The notes: generated by a model from the letters alone, not told the origin. A DNA stretch of 64,000 nucleotides from Ceratotherium simum simum (GCF_000283155.1 NW_004454195.1:2804111-2868110); one strand, 5' to 3'; positions 1 to 12,264 are shown, numbered from the stretch's first letter. Translations and numbers: made by a program.

Positions 1-860
1 ACAGACTACAACTATTTTCAAATTCCAGGGAATTGTGGGACAAATGTTTTTGATATGCTGATTAGCTAGATTCTACTACTTTTCCAGGAAAAGAGTGAAA
101 TGACCTGGAGATAACTGAATACTCATTTCAACGAGATGGGGTGTGGGAAGGCTAATTCAATCATGGCAGTTCTTCAGTGTGAGGCCATGAGGCCAGAGGA
201 GGATTCTCATGGTAATTATATCCAGGTGCTCATCAGAGATCCAGGAAATTACACCAGGAAAAGCTTTTGGGTTCAGCAATTAGTAAGTAGTTGGTGAGTT
301 GGGAAAACAGTTTTATCAGAATCCTATGGGCAGAAAGCAGATTTTACAGAGACTTATGGAGCAATTGATCTATGGGAAAAGAGGAGACCAAAAATGTACA
401 CTACACTGTTTCACGTTCTTGTAGTTATAGGAAGAAAAATGATAAAATAGCAGAAAGGAGAAGTAATTTGAGGGAAAAGTATTTTTTTCTTGAAAGAAAA
501 AGTCTAATCATATCAACAGATAGACAGAAAAAAGATAATGAATATTGACAAAGTTGAATATTACAAGGAGATGGAGCAGATCCAAAGGAAGCTGACAGGT
601 GAAAGGCTGGATCATGGGCAGAGATAGAGGCTTAGTCTGAAATTGCCAGAAGGGCACTTGGGGACTTCTGTTCCTAGAATTCTAGGTAAAGAGAATGTTT
701 CAAGATGTACATACATACACACAGAAATACTGAACTAATATCATTGAAAAGACTTGTTTCTGAAAAATAGTTTGTGTGTATGTAGGAAATATCTAGAAGG
801 ATGCACACAAAAGTGTTAATAGTGGCTACTTTTGTGAAGTGAGTAAACTTCACATCCAGT
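1..860. other. No recognisable feature
   Basis: A+T-rich sequence with no repeat family, exon or regulatory signal that I can identify. Confidence 0.4.
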
Positions 861-1535
861 AAACATTTAATGCCTCCTCTTGTCAGATGTTGTCTAGTCC
901 AGTGCTGGGAATATAATTGTAAACAAGTCCTGGCCCTTGTAGAATTCATAATCTAGGAAGGAAGCAAATAACAACCAAATATAAAATACGGTATCTGTAA
1001 TGAGTGCTATTAGGAAAACATTAAGCAAGGTAAGAGAATAGGGAGTGATAGGGGTTACTATTTTAGAAAAGCAGGACTCTTTGAGCAGGGGCCTGAATGC
1101 AGTGACAGGAGAAGCAAATGTCTGCAAGAAGAAACTCCAGGCAAGGGGTTTGCAAGAGCAAAGACTCTGGACCAGGAAATGAGGGTGAGCTCCAGGAAAT
1201 GCAAGGAGGTGAGTGTGCCTGGAGTAAGGTGAGAGTAGGAGGGGGCTGTTTATACAAGAATTGGTTGATAATAAGAAGAGTTTTAGAGTCCATTTCAATG
1301 CAACAGGAAGCCATGGGAGTGTTTTGAGCAGGAAAGTGGCATGATCTGACTTCCATTTGAACAGGATCACTCTGGTTGCCGTGTGAAGAATAGCAAGTCC
1401 AGGGTATGAGAGGAGGCAGGCAATGGGTAGGAGGCTGTTGTAGCAGTCCATGGGAGAGATGGTGGTGCTAATGTTAGAGGGGTTAAAATGAGATTGAATT
1501 CAACATGACTAAGACTTGCTGATTGGGGATTTAAC
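861..1535 (-). mobile_element. L2 LINE 3' region relic
   Basis: Read on the plus strand this follows the reverse complement of the L2 3' end. It starts near the 'tgctgggaatata' counterpart of the L2 tail, continues through 'gagcaggggcctgaatgc', 'gtggcatgatctgac' and 'ggatcactctggttgc', and runs to about 1535. L2 is an ancient mammalian LINE that is no longer active. A 185-codon minus-strand frame at 894-1451 runs through it but shows no L2 protein motif and is taken as chance. Confidence 0.8.
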
Positions 1536-3110
1536 TCTTCCGTATGGTTAGATTATTTTCTTTGCGATAGGAATGTATTAGTTTTATAATTTAGGTCAAA
1601 AAACCTAAGCCATATTATTACATTGCTAAATACCATGTTCACCAGCAAAGTTAGGGTAATAGCATATTAAAATAACAGCAGCAACAACAACAACAAAAAC
1701 ATGTAAGCCAAAACAGAATTCTAATAATGACATGATAGGCAAAGAGACAACTCTTCAGCAGGGTTAAAGTTGAAAGTTAGAAATTCAAATTCTAGGAACC
1801 AGGGATAGGTCTCCGAGTAGTAAGCTTTTCCCCCTAATTCTCACCAAGTGTTACATTGAATTTATGGCTGTGTTTTCCACAGAACCTGCAACAAGGCCCG
1901 TGGATTCTTAATCAAATCAAGTGGTGAGCTATAAAGTTATCTTTATGCAAACAATTGTGGACTTTGTTTTTGTATGCAAATCATTTGGGTTGTTTTTGAA
2001 CTTTGGAGTCATTAAAATCAACATCTGGGTAGTCATTGCTAATGAGTTTTCTGGGGTCTAAGTATACATTCAGTTTTCCATATATTTTGAGATCAGGTAG
2101 AGAAAAAAGGGAATTAAAAAATATTAAATGTCTAATGTTACAACATTAATAAAAAACTAACGTTAAAAAAAAGATTTATGCCGTCAACAAAAGAATTACA
2201 AAGCTGTCTGCTGACCAATCAGAAAAAATAAGAAAAGCAAAACAAGTTTACTTTTTTTGTCCTGACTTAAACTTTCCATTTGAAGACTGCTAACGGGTTG
2301 ATTTTCACCCTGCTCGTGAGATGAAACCAGGGAGTGTTCTACCCTTGACAGGCCAACTGCTGCTTAAATTACAGTCTGACCTTTGGCTTGCTGGTGGAAC
2401 AACATTTCCCTGACATGGCTTTGTCAAACTGTCCTTTCCCTTTTGCAAACCTCAAGAAAGGACACAATGTGCCAGCAAACTCTTCCAAAAATCTTGCAGA
2501 GAAAAAGCTGGCCACTTTTCTAGTAATTTGTGGTCGTGAAAGATGAATAGTAGACATTTCAAGGGAGGGAAGCTTCCTAAGGCATCACGTTGTATAGATA
2601 TTCACTTCTGAAATGGAAATCTCTTTCTGGAGGTGTGTGTGGTTTTAGTTCAATGACTTGATCTCTGAAATTAGTAATTTAAAGTGGAATAATTTAGATG
2701 CCTTTCACACTTCTGTTTATAGACTGAAAAATGGGACTATCCCTATCACCCATCCCATTTATAGAGATCCATGCTATTATTTTCTTCTTTGAATCTGCTG
2801 CCAAATAGGAATGCTAATCCTACAGGTAAGCCTCAAAGCTGACTTTCAAAATATGTCTTTCCCAGTGCCAGCCCACTTATTCCCCTAACTTTAAGGGAAA
2901 AAATTTTATTTTTGTGGCTGGGACTTCTTTTTGGGTTTTCCAATGAATTTCATAGAGTCTGAACCCCCATTTATTTTTAAACAGAAGGGACTAAGCCACC
3001 TTATATGTCAGAGATGGGCATGGTTAACACTCTACACTCTTAAAAATGAGGATATTTTAATTCTGGCCTTTTTTTTTTGCCAATATCTTCTTTTCCTTCT
3101 TTTCCTTGAC
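1536..3110. other. Unassigned; short CAA tract; one complex non-repetitive block
   Basis: No gene or repeat family identified. A short CAA tract lies at about 1675-1700. The segment 2160-2570 is less A+T-rich and has no recognised repeat; it could be conserved noncoding DNA, but nothing visible proves this. A 62-codon minus frame there (2369-2557) has no recognisable motif. Confidence 0.4.
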
Positions 3111-3114
3111 TCTG

Positions 3115-3325
3115 TCTTGGCAATTAGCATTTATTTAATGCTTTTATGTGACATGTACTGTGAAAATGTCTTTATTTGCATTATCGCATTTAAACTTTGC
3201 AATGACTTAAGTACAGCTGACAGAGGTATAATTTTCCTCAATTTATCTATGAAGAAACCAAAGAGACAGCTGGTGAGGTAGCAAAGGAGGAATTCAAGCC
3301 CAACCTGTTTCTAATGTTGTTCTTT
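3115..3325 (-). mobile_element. MIR SINE relic
   Basis: The plus strand follows the reverse complement of MIR: 'tagcatttatttaatgc', then 'gcatttaaactttgcaa', then 'tgaagaaaccaaagagac' and a degraded '...gaattcaagccc' corresponding to the tRNA-like B-box side. Heavily diverged, as expected of a mammalian-wide element. Confidence 0.6.
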
Positions 3326-5019
3326 CGTTACTTGACAAACCCACTTAGACTCAGCACATTTTTTTTCCAGAGTTAATTTTGTTAAGTTTTTAAAGGGTAA
3401 TCTCCCAATCTCTAGATGAGGTCTCTTTTTGTCACTTATAAGATAATTAAGAATTTTTAGCAGTAATAATATCAGTATCTTCCTCTCTGTGTTTCATTTA
3501 ACACATCAAGCTTCTGCTCTGTGATTTATGCCACTGTACTTTAAAATTAAACTTGAAATTGCAGTTAAATCTCTGACCCAACAAGCATCAAAAAATAATG
3601 ATTCTGGCTCTCCAAACCACCAAACATGACCTCTAATCTTATTTCCCTTCCATGTAAACTTTCTTAGATTTGGTTTGACCAAAAAAATATCAAGCAGCCT
3701 AGTAACAAGCTCTATATAACAAAGTTGAATCTCGGATGTGGCACCTATTACAACAGAAGAGTTTGACAGTGTGCGGGCATGAACACACACGCATTCACGC
3801 ACACATATGCACACACCCATACACACAGATGTTTGTCTTTTTTTTTTTGCTATTTAATCTGAGGGAAGGTGAAGAACGAAGGCCCTGTTTACTGGGCTGG
3901 TGCGGATATTATTACAGCCTCCTTTACGAGATGCTCATCCTTGAAGAGACGGGTTGTGACTGTTTTGCATTCTGCACACCTCACTTGTAGGAAGGTGGCA
4001 CACACACTCCTAAAGAGGAATCCAAAACCATATTTTGGTTTTGTTTATCATTATTCCAAGGGGGAATATACTTCATGCTTTTCTTGGTACGTGTGTGATA
4101 CTTAAAATTATTGAATATATGAATAAAATGAATAGACAATTTCACAGACAGTCTAATTCATTTTATTATTAGCAGTTTTTCATAGTGCAATCTGGAACTT
4201 CCAGTTAGCACACAGATGAATAATTGTTGAATTTTATTTGTAATAAAAAAGTACTCTGAATTATTCTGTAAGCTCAGTGTTTATATTCAGATAAATAAAA
4301 ATGTCATCAGAGACACACAATAATAATGTGCACCATCTAAATAGGAGTTAATGAAGTATATCAGGACTTTAGTTTTAGACAATTTGAAGTATATGTCCCA
4401 CATGACTGTCATATTTAGTAAACTTTAGTTTAATTCTAAATAGTCCGATATAAAAATTATTTCTGGGCCATACCTTAACAGAAATAATGATTAAGGTTGG
4501 TCAGCTGTACAGGATGTAGCTTCTTAGGCAAAAAGGTTCCAACCTCAATGATTTGGTCAGGCAATAGTTAACTCACATTTAAAATGATATGCTGCTTTAC
4601 GACACTTAGTGTAAGAACAGACTCTTGACTTTATGGTAATCTGGTTTAACATGACTCTCCATTCTAACTAGTGATATAAGAAACTCTTCCTTTTCTGGTA
4701 TAGTTCTTCTTTTTCCTTTCTGACAAAACCTTTACTGTATGAATTTCAAATCATGTTAATTACTTCCTAGATTCAGCCTTCCATATTTAGACTCCCATAT
4801 AATCTTCCAAGATTGTGGGAAGTCTGCCCATTCCCTTTTTCATTAGGTTCAAGAGGAGTTATTTTTACATGTTGAATAAATAAATGTATATGTAAGCTGG
4901 TTTGGGGACTTTTCAAAGAAATCATAATTTTACAAAGAGGATTTAATTTGAGTTGGCATTTGCCTGATATTCTAGACTACCGATTGTATGCTGTTAATTA
5001 AATGTTATTTTTTTTTATT
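3326..5019. other. Unassigned; CA-rich tract at 3781-3828
   Basis: No gene or repeat family identified apart from an imperfect CA-rich microsatellite at 3781-3828 followed by a T-run. The short frames in 3506-4105 cross that microsatellite and have no protein-like features. Confidence 0.4.
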
Positions 5020-5155
5020 CAACAAATATTACAGGGAATGCTACTATGTTCCAGGTGCTGTCCTAGATACCAGGGGAACCAAAAGGGGATAATGCACAGC
5101 CCCATCCTTCCAGGAGCACATTCTATAAATGTAAAGGAAACATGTAGCGTTCTGG
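5020..5155 (-). mobile_element. L2 LINE 3' end fragment
   Basis: The motif series 'ttattcaacaaatatta', 'ctatgttccaggtgctg' and 'ccaggagcacattctata' is the reverse complement of the L2 3' terminus. It stops where the LINE-1 5' region begins at about 5160. Confidence 0.65.
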
Positions 5156-5159
5156 TTCC

Positions 5160-7505
5160 AGGCAAGATGGAGTAAGTACCCTTTTTCCTGTCTTATCCAC
5201 TGAGTGCAACTATAAGACATGGACAAAATGCACAGAACACCTATTTGACGACTGTGTAAAGTAAATAGCAGCAGGCAGATTGGGAAGAACACCAGAATTT
5301 GAGGACCACCAAATTGGTGGGTTTACCAATTTTTCTCCCTCTGGCATCCCCTGGCCTAAAGGGAAAGCAACTGGAAAGCCAGAAGTTAACACTGGTGCAG
5401 ACAGACAGAGCTCCAGGAGAAGCCCTCTAGCTGTGGCTTAAGAAATGTGAGAGGAGATTTCTCTCATAAAGAGTGAAGAAATCCACTTTATTTCTTTTCT
5501 CCATTATGTGTGTCAGCAATGGCAGCGATAGTTAGAGGAAACCTCAAGAACCAAAACTCAGAAAGGAGAACCTTCCTCTTTGTTGGGTAGAGCTGTGGCT
5601 TTAACAGGACAAGGTTGTCACTCATTACATTTGTTCTCTCATTCTGCCCTCCATTACCAGAGAAAAGGGAGATATTACATAACAATTAAAGAGTCAATTC
5701 TCTAAGATATAACAATCCTAAATGTGTATGCACCTAAGAAACCTCCAAAATGCATGAGGCAAAAACTTGCAAAACTGAAAGGAGAAACAGACAAATCCAC
5801 AATTATAGTTGGAGCCTTCAACATTCCTCTCTCAGTAATAGAACCAGTAGATAGGAAATCAGCAAGAATATAGAAGAACTGAACTACACCATCAGCCTAT
5901 TGGATCTAATCGACATTTATAGACACTACTCAAAAATATCAGAATACATACTTTTTAAGTGCATATGTGGAGCATGCACCAACACAGACCATAGCTTAAG
6001 TCATAAAATAAAACTTAAGAAACGTAAAAGAAATTTGAATCATACCAACTATGTTCTCATACTCTAATGGAATTAAACAAGAAAGCAATAACAGAAAGGT
6101 AACAGGGAAATCCCAAAACACATGAAAATTAAATAATACACTTCAGAATAATCCAAGGGTAAAAAAAAGAAGTCTCAAGGGAAATTATAAAATATTGTAA
6201 ACTGAATTAAAATGAAAATACTAAAATTTCTGGGATACAGCTAAAGCAGTGCTGAAGGGGAAATTTAGAATGTTAAATTCTTATATTACAAAAAAGAGAG
6301 GTCTTAAATCAGCATGCTAAGCTTCCAGCTTAAGAAAATAGAAAAAGAAGAGCAAATTAAACACAGAAAGATTTTTCATAGGTATATACAAACTGATTCT
6401 AAAATTTATAAGGAAAGGCAAACAATTTTGAAAAAGGAGAATATTATTGGTGGAATTATACCACTTAGTTTTAGCACTTACTATAAAGCTGCAGTGGTGA
6501 AGACAGTATGGTATTGCTGAAGCAATAGACACAGATTAGTGGTACAGAATAGTCCAGAAATAAACCTGCACAAATATGGCTATTGATTTTTGACAAAAAG
6601 GCAAAAGAATTTCAATGAATAAAGTACAGTCGTTTTAACAAATGATGTTGGAACAATTGGACAGCCATATACAAAAATTACCTTGACTTAACCTCATACT
6701 TTATTTAAAAAACTAAAAATAATTCATATGTCTAAATGTAAAATGTAATACTGTAATGCTTCTAGGTAAAAACTTAGGAGAAAATCTTTGTGACCTAGCA
6801 TAAGGCACCAAAAGAATGATCCATAAAAAAAAATGATAAATTGAACTTCACTAAAATCAAAAAGTTTCCTTTCTAAAAGATACTCTTAAGAGAATTTAAA
6901 AAATCCAAAAAGCTACAGACGGTGAGAAATTTATTTGCAAATCACATTTCTGACAAAGGGCTAATATTCAGAAAATATTAGTAACTCTCAATAGTCAATA
7001 ATAAGAAAACAAGCAATCCAATTTAAAAATAGGCAAAAGACTTGAAAAGACACTACATCAAAGAAAATATGACTGAGATATAAGCACATGAAAGGATTTT
7101 CAACATCCTTGGTTGTTAGAAAAATTTAAAATAAAATCTTGATGAGATATTACTACATACCTGTTAGAATGACTAAGTTACAAAATAAAATAAATACAGA
7201 CAATATGAATTTCCATAGAAGATGCAGAGCAACTGGAACTCTCATACATTGCTCATGGGAATGCAAAATTGTGCAGACACTCTGGAAAGTGGTTTGGCAG
7301 TTTCTTATAAACTTAAACATATACTTGCTGTATGACCCATCAATCCCACTTCTGGGTGTCTACTTTAGAGAATGAAGCTTATGTTGACATAAAAACCTGT
7401 GTACGGTGTTTATAGCAGTTCTATGACACAACTGTCCCAAACTGGAAACACCCCAAATGCTCTTCAGTGGGTGAATGGTAAATAAACTGTTAGATTTCCA
7501 GCTGC
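5160..7505 (+). mobile_element. Old LINE-1 (L1M type), internally deleted
   Basis: Three LINE-1 blocks lie in order on the plus strand. Block 1 (5160-5690) resembles the old L1M 5' untranslated region, with 'gacaaaatgcacagaac', 'gcagcaggcagattggga' and 'acaggacaaggttgtcact'. Block 2 (about 5690-6380) is ORF2 endonuclease sequence, starting at 'aacaatcctaaatgtgtatg', plus the linker after it. Block 3 (about 6382-7505) is late ORF2, including 'gtatggtattgctgaagc' and 'catacattgctcatggga'. ORF1, the inter-ORF region and most of the reverse transcriptase are missing at the two junctions (about 5690 and 6382). All frames are broken, so the copy is inactive. Its 3' untranslated region is absent and a purine-rich microsatellite follows. 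Confidence 0.8.
7139..7375 (+). pseudogene. LINE-1 ORF2 C-terminal remnant
   Basis: A 78-codon open stretch inside the preceding LINE-1. Its residues include 'GTLIHCSWECKIVQTLWK' and 'YDPSIPLLGVYF', which match the conserved cysteine-containing C-terminal region of mammalian LINE-1 ORF2p. It has no reverse transcriptase or endonuclease and cannot make a working protein. Confidence 0.8.
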
Positions 7506-7507
7506 AC

Positions 7508-7626
7508 AGGAGAGAGAGATACATACTGAGAGACAGACAATAGAGACAGAGAGAAAGAGACAGACAGAGAGTCAGAGAGAGACAGAAGAGAGACAAAGAG
7601 AGACAGAGAGAGAGAGACAGAGAGTA
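7508..7626 (+). repeat. Purine-rich GAGACA/AGAG microsatellite
   Basis: About 119 bases made almost only of 'gagaca', 'gaga' and 'cagaga' variants. It lies exactly where the adjoining LINE-1 loses its 3' end. The 96-codon minus frame over it (7360-7650) is a low-complexity Ser/Leu artefact of the repeat. Confidence 0.9.
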
Positions 7627-7929
7627 TTCCTTAACCCATCCCCTAACCACCCTGGGTCAGAAGTCATGTATAATTTTGACTTACTCACCATTGAAAAGAA
7701 TGAACCACTTGAACCCCATATAAACGTACAGGGGCTGTAAAATGGAGAAGAGCATGTGGATATTTCATAAGCACATCATTTAATGTCGTCATCAAGATGT
7801 TATTGAGATCACAATCTTGAATGACAAATGTTCTCTCCATATACTTTATTTAGGACTGCAAAGTTAGATCTTTTCTCTCTGAAGATCTAAAGGCATAGTT
7901 CTTTTCCTCATTTTAGAAATCTGAACTTA

Positions 7930-8385
7930 ACTTACATTTTTCGATATTTAATTTGTTTTTAATTTTGTTTTCAATTAACATGGAGTAAAATTGACTTTTT
8001 TTCTTTTGGTGTACAATTCTATGAATTTTAATACATGCAAATGTTCATGAAAGTGTCAACGGAAACAGGAGACAAAAGTTCCATCACCCCCCAAAATTTC
8101 TTCATGCCACCCGTTTATCATCAACCTCTTCACTGACTCCCAACATCTAATAACTACTGATCCATCCTCCATACCTATAGTGTGATTTTGGGAGAATATC
8201 ATGTAAGTATAATCAAACAATATGTAACCTTTTGAGACTGGCTTCCTTCACTCAGCATAACGTCTTCGAGTTTCATCCAAGTTGTTGTGTAATTAATAGT
8301 TCCTTTGTATTGCTGAGTAATATTCCACTGTATGGAAGTGCTACAGTTGTAATTTTCAAGTGGAGTTTATTTATATGTATCTATC
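7930..8385 (-). mobile_element. LINE-1 3' region, antisense
   Basis: On the plus strand this reads as the reverse complement of an old LINE-1 3' region, with 'gtaaaattgactttttt', 'caacctcttcactgactc', 'ccttcactcagcataacg', 'gagtttcatccaagttg' and 'gagtaatattccactgta'. Only the 3' part is present. Confidence 0.75.
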
Positions 8386-9035
8386 TGGAAATATGGATAA
8401 AAAGCAATGTAAAATAGATATGTGTGTAACAGCTTGAGTAGTCCTTAAGAATTTTTTAAACACTTGTTTCCTTACGTTATGAACTGTGATATACTACCAT
8501 TTGACTTTATTATATTTATGAACGTGTAATTGATTGAAATACTCTGTACATGCTCACAAGCATACAAACCACAAATACGTATAATGGCATGAAAGTAGGA
8601 GTGGGTGACATGAAGTGTTTATTCATTGAACATTCCCTGTCATCTAACTCCGATAGTCTGTAAATTTTTTGAATACGTGAGTAAGAAGAGCCAGGGTCTA
8701 GTTTTGCATCTGGTGCAAATTCTGTGACTTGGAAAAACAAAGAAATCTGGTTATAGCAGTGATTGTGGGGCTAGGGGGAGGAGGATCTGAGAGGTAGGAT
8801 GACTAACTATCCTAGTTTGCCTGGGACTGAGAGGGTTCCCAGGATTTGGGACTTTCAATGCTAAAACTAGGAAAATTCTAGAAAAACAGGGATGAGTTGA
8901 TCACTCCATATAAGAATTATAGGAAGACCTTCAGAATGGAGTGGGACATGTATGGTTTTAAAAGCTTATTCAGAAACATATTATTTTCATTTATGAATCA
9001 TAGAAAATTATGCTCAAATAAGCTTTTTGAATAGA
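8386..9035. other. Mostly unassigned; possible old DNA-transposon relic near 8795-8905
   Basis: At 8795-8905 the sequence reads 'tcctagtttgcctgggac' ... 'cagggatgagttgatca', a roughly self-complementary pattern seen in some old non-autonomous mammalian DNA elements. I cannot assign a family. The rest shows nothing. Confidence 0.3.
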
Positions 9036-9039
9036 GCAA

Positions 9040-9150
9040 ATATGCAGATGATCATCATAATAACAGCAAACATTTTTACAGTACTGACTATGACTAGTCA
9101 TTGTTTTAAACAGTTTATGTATATCAACTCATTTAATTTTTATATAACCA
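9040..9150 (-). mobile_element. MIR SINE fragment
   Basis: 'aataacagcaaacatttt', 'actgactatgactagtc' and 'tatcaactcatttaattt' are the reverse complement of the MIR 3' half. Confidence 0.6.
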
Positions 9151-10259
9151 TCTTCCAGTTTGCCAGACTTATTTTTATATATTCCTATTAGGCCTGCTCC
9201 TGAAAAATCTACACCTACAAGATCACATAATCGTGACTTAGGCAATCTTGTGATATTGAAGATTATCACAAGGTTAAAAATTTTGTGGATTAAAAATAAT
9301 TGAAGAATAATTGAGAAACACTGTATCAAGTACTCACTAAAATTCTTCCTAGGTCAATGATTCTAGGAATATTTTCAAAATTTCGTGGACATACCTTGGA
9401 TAATATTCTAAAAATACAGTAACTTTTCCTAATAAGCATTGATTGAAATAAATAAGCTAAGTAAATAGTATAAAGCATAAAAGTAAGTTAAAAACTATAA
9501 AATATAAAACTCAAGCATGCCAACTTTTTGAAGAAATAGTAATGTACTTGATCACAGACCTCAAAAAACACTATTCAGTCTTTCGGTAGAAAGAAAACCA
9601 AAATTAAAATAAATACGTGTGTTCTTCATTAAATGAAAAACTTTCAAAAAAATATAAATCAGGACATTAATTAATGAAACATTAGGTAATTTTGTATCTA
9701 GAAAATTTTGAATCTTCTCTTCAACTCTGGGAAATATCTGAATTATATGTTTAACTTCAGCCCAATCTTCTGAGGTTTCACTATTTTATTTTTGATTCCT
9801 TTCTTTTGCCTAAGATTCATCATCAAGGAAAGCAACCTACCAAAACCCAAAAACGTATAAACCTCAATTAGGAGGAGATGACACATATTGAGAACACTGT
9901 TTCATGGTCCAATAAAATAATATATAGAAAACTATTTTATAAACTACAACACTGTTGAAGTGTTGTAATTATTAGGAAGAGGCAAAGTATAGTAAAGAGC
10001 ACAGTTGAACATTCATACAGCAGTCATCTTTGACTCCCCTCTCTTTCTCACTCCACATCTAATTTATCAGCAAATTCTATTAGCTCTATCACCAAACTGT
10101 GGCAAAGCCATTGTCATTATTACTGTTCTATATTTTCCTGTCTGCTTCTATCCTTACCCTCAAGAGTCCATACTAAACCTGCATCTGTTACTGACTAACT
10201 GCTGTGAGTAACTCAAAGGAGATTTCAGAGGCACTTAACTGTTTCTCAAAGTTGTTTTT
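9151..10259. other. Unassigned A+T-rich sequence
   Basis: No repeat family or gene identified. A small hairpin with an 8-bp stem and 7-base loop lies at about 9945-9968 ('acaacac' pairs with 'gtgttgt'). Confidence 0.4.
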
Positions 10260-10697
10260 CAGTTATGTTAAGAGATGCAATTACCAACCACCCTGAACTG
10301 GTCCAAAGCCCACCACAAGAGTGATGCCTGTGCAGATGGGCCAAGAAGTGCCCAAGAGTTACTTTTGCTTCATTTTAATGTTAAGATCTCCACTCCAGGA
10401 GGAGCTTAAGGTTTATTAGCATAACATGAAATGTAGGTGAAAGCATGTTTTCAAACTGCACCTGCATGAACTTATGCCCACCTCTACATGTAATGATGAA
10501 ACTTCCTTTGGAATATTAATTCTCCATCTGAAACAAAAGGCACCTATTTTCTCTTCTTTGGGAGCCACAGCTTTGGATATGATTCCCCATGGTCTCCTTA
10601 TTTGCTGCAAATAAAATTTACTTTGTGTGGCAACTACTTCTGGTGAAGGTTTTGATTTCAACTCACCAAGAAGTGAACCCACTTTGGTTTAGTTTCA
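10260..10697 (+). mobile_element. Solo LTR-like element, copy A
   Basis: This segment is homologous, in opposite orientation, to 23000-23387. Shared landmarks in order are 'tatgttaag...gatgcaa', 'ccaaccaccctgaac', 'ctccaggaggagcttaag', 'gctgcaaataaaattta', and a final 'cactttggtttagtttca'. An AATAAA signal about 90 bases from the 3' end and an outer end in ...CA fit a retroviral-type LTR with R/U5, and no internal viral genes flank it. No clear target-site duplication is visible. The family is not identified; a non-LTR origin is not excluded. Confidence 0.5.
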
Positions 10698-10699
10698 AT

Positions 10700-11310
10700 G
10701 GAAATGAGATTCTGTCACTGCTTTGTTTAAAACCTCCAGTGGCTTCTCATTGCACTTAGAATAGAAGGCAAAGTCCTAACAGTGGTCTAATGTGTATCTT
10801 GCCCACTCCTTTTACCTTCCTGATCTTGTCTCCTATCTCTCTTCCTTGCTGCTCACTTCTTTCTGGCAAAATTAGCTCTCTTGCTGTTGCTCAAAAATGC
10901 AAAGTGCAATCCTCAACAAGGAGTCTCCATCAGGACTTCAGCTCTAGCTGTTCTCTGCCTGACAAGCTCTAACCTGATGCTGTTTACTCCTTTCCTCCTT
11001 AAGATCTTCATTTAAATATCAGTCAACTAGTGGAGAACTTCCTGACTACCTTATTTAAACAGCATGTCTCCTATCTCCATGCTGCACTCTCTCTCCCTCT
11101 TCCCTGCTTTATTTCCGTGACCTCTGTCAACATCTGATAACCCATATAATTTACTGACCAAATTATTTATTGATTATCTTTGCCATTAGAATACATGCTG
11201 CATAAGGGTTAGGAATTTTTATTGGTTTTTCTCACAGTTGTATCCCTAGTGTTTAAAATTAGAACTGTCAAATAGTGGGTCCTCAAAAAATAAGTATTGA
11301 ATAAACCGCA
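10700..11310 (+). mobile_element. L2 LINE 3' end
   Basis: Follows the L2 3' consensus: 'aaaacctccagtggcttctc', 'gaaggcaaagtcctaaca', 'cttcctgactaccttattta', 'ctttatttccgtgacctc', and a degraded terminal 'gtatccctagtgtttaaaa' ... 'agtattgaataaa'. It directly abuts the 3' end of the LTR-like element at 10697. Confidence 0.8.
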
Positions 11311-11419
11311 TTTTTAGTGAATATTGATTTGATGAGTATTTCAGGATGTAACAATAAGAAAGTGAAACAGACAGACAAAAGGTCTATTCTCATAGACTTT
11401 AACTTTAAGAATTTGGGTT

Positions 11420-11640
11420 CAGACCCTTAGGATTCAAATCCAGTCTTCATTACCTCTTACAAGAGACTGAATAGGCCAAAGACCTCTCAGGTCCTCAACT
11501 TGCTCATTTGTAAAATGGGGCTCCTCATCATACCTTCCTCACAGGTGGCTGGGAAGAATAAAGGAGATAATAATGAATGCCAAAGTTGCTAGTAAATTAT
11601 AAGGTACTAAGTACATACTTTAATACATATTTTAGTATGA
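11420..11640 (+). mobile_element. MIR SINE relic
   Basis: Forward MIR order is visible: 'ggattcaaatccagtctt' (B-box side), 'ttgctcatttgtaaaatggg', 'cataccttcctcacagg', 'aataaaggagataataatg' and a degraded tail. Confidence 0.7.
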
Positions 11641-12264
11641 CTTTATATTCTCATTGGAGAGACAACAATGACTTTTTAAATTGAGGAGGCAAAGGGGGGG
11701 CAAAAGATGACTTCAAAGTAGAAATGACAATTAAATCACATCACCAGGTCATGAGGAAGATAGACCTAAGCATGTAGAAACTAAAGTTTTTAAGTAAATA
11801 AGGGTTATGGCTATTGTGAGAAGAGAAGAGAATTTGGAAAAACAAATTATAATCAAGGAAAAGTGTTAAATGTACAAGTTTTCACGCACAAATTTTCTTC
11901 ATTCCAGAGCTGCCATATATAGTTTTCAGAGTGCTTACTGAACAAGAATGTCTGAACAAGAGTATGAGAAGGGAGCTAAAATCCAACCTATGCTTTGTGC
12001 AGAAAACCATACAGGCTATGGTGGCATCTGTCTAGAGGAAGGGGTCCCTTTTCCAAGTGAGCACAAAGACATTGTATGGGTTATCTATAGCACTGCACCT
12101 TGCAAGCCAAGTAACCTCAGGTAAGGTCAGCCTGTAGATCTCTCTCCCTCATATGAAAACCTACGGTTCTTAAGACCTGTACTGCTCACAAGACACTGTC
12201 ATATGATGCATTTTATTGTCAGTATTAATTTATTGCTGTCATTATCTGTCCATAAAATTTTTAT
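11641..12264. other. No recognisable feature
   Basis: No gene or repeat family identified. Confidence 0.4.

Noticed and set aside
894..1451. 185-codon minus-strand frame, the longest in the window
   Set aside because: It lies wholly in an L2 3' region, in L2 sense orientation but outside the L2 protein. No conserved motif; explained by chance in repeat DNA.
7360..7650. 96-codon Ser/Leu-rich minus frame
   Set aside because: It is the translation of a purine-rich microsatellite.
9945..9968. Small perfect hairpin
   Set aside because: An 8-bp stem in A+T-rich DNA is expected by chance and has no terminator or microRNA-like context.
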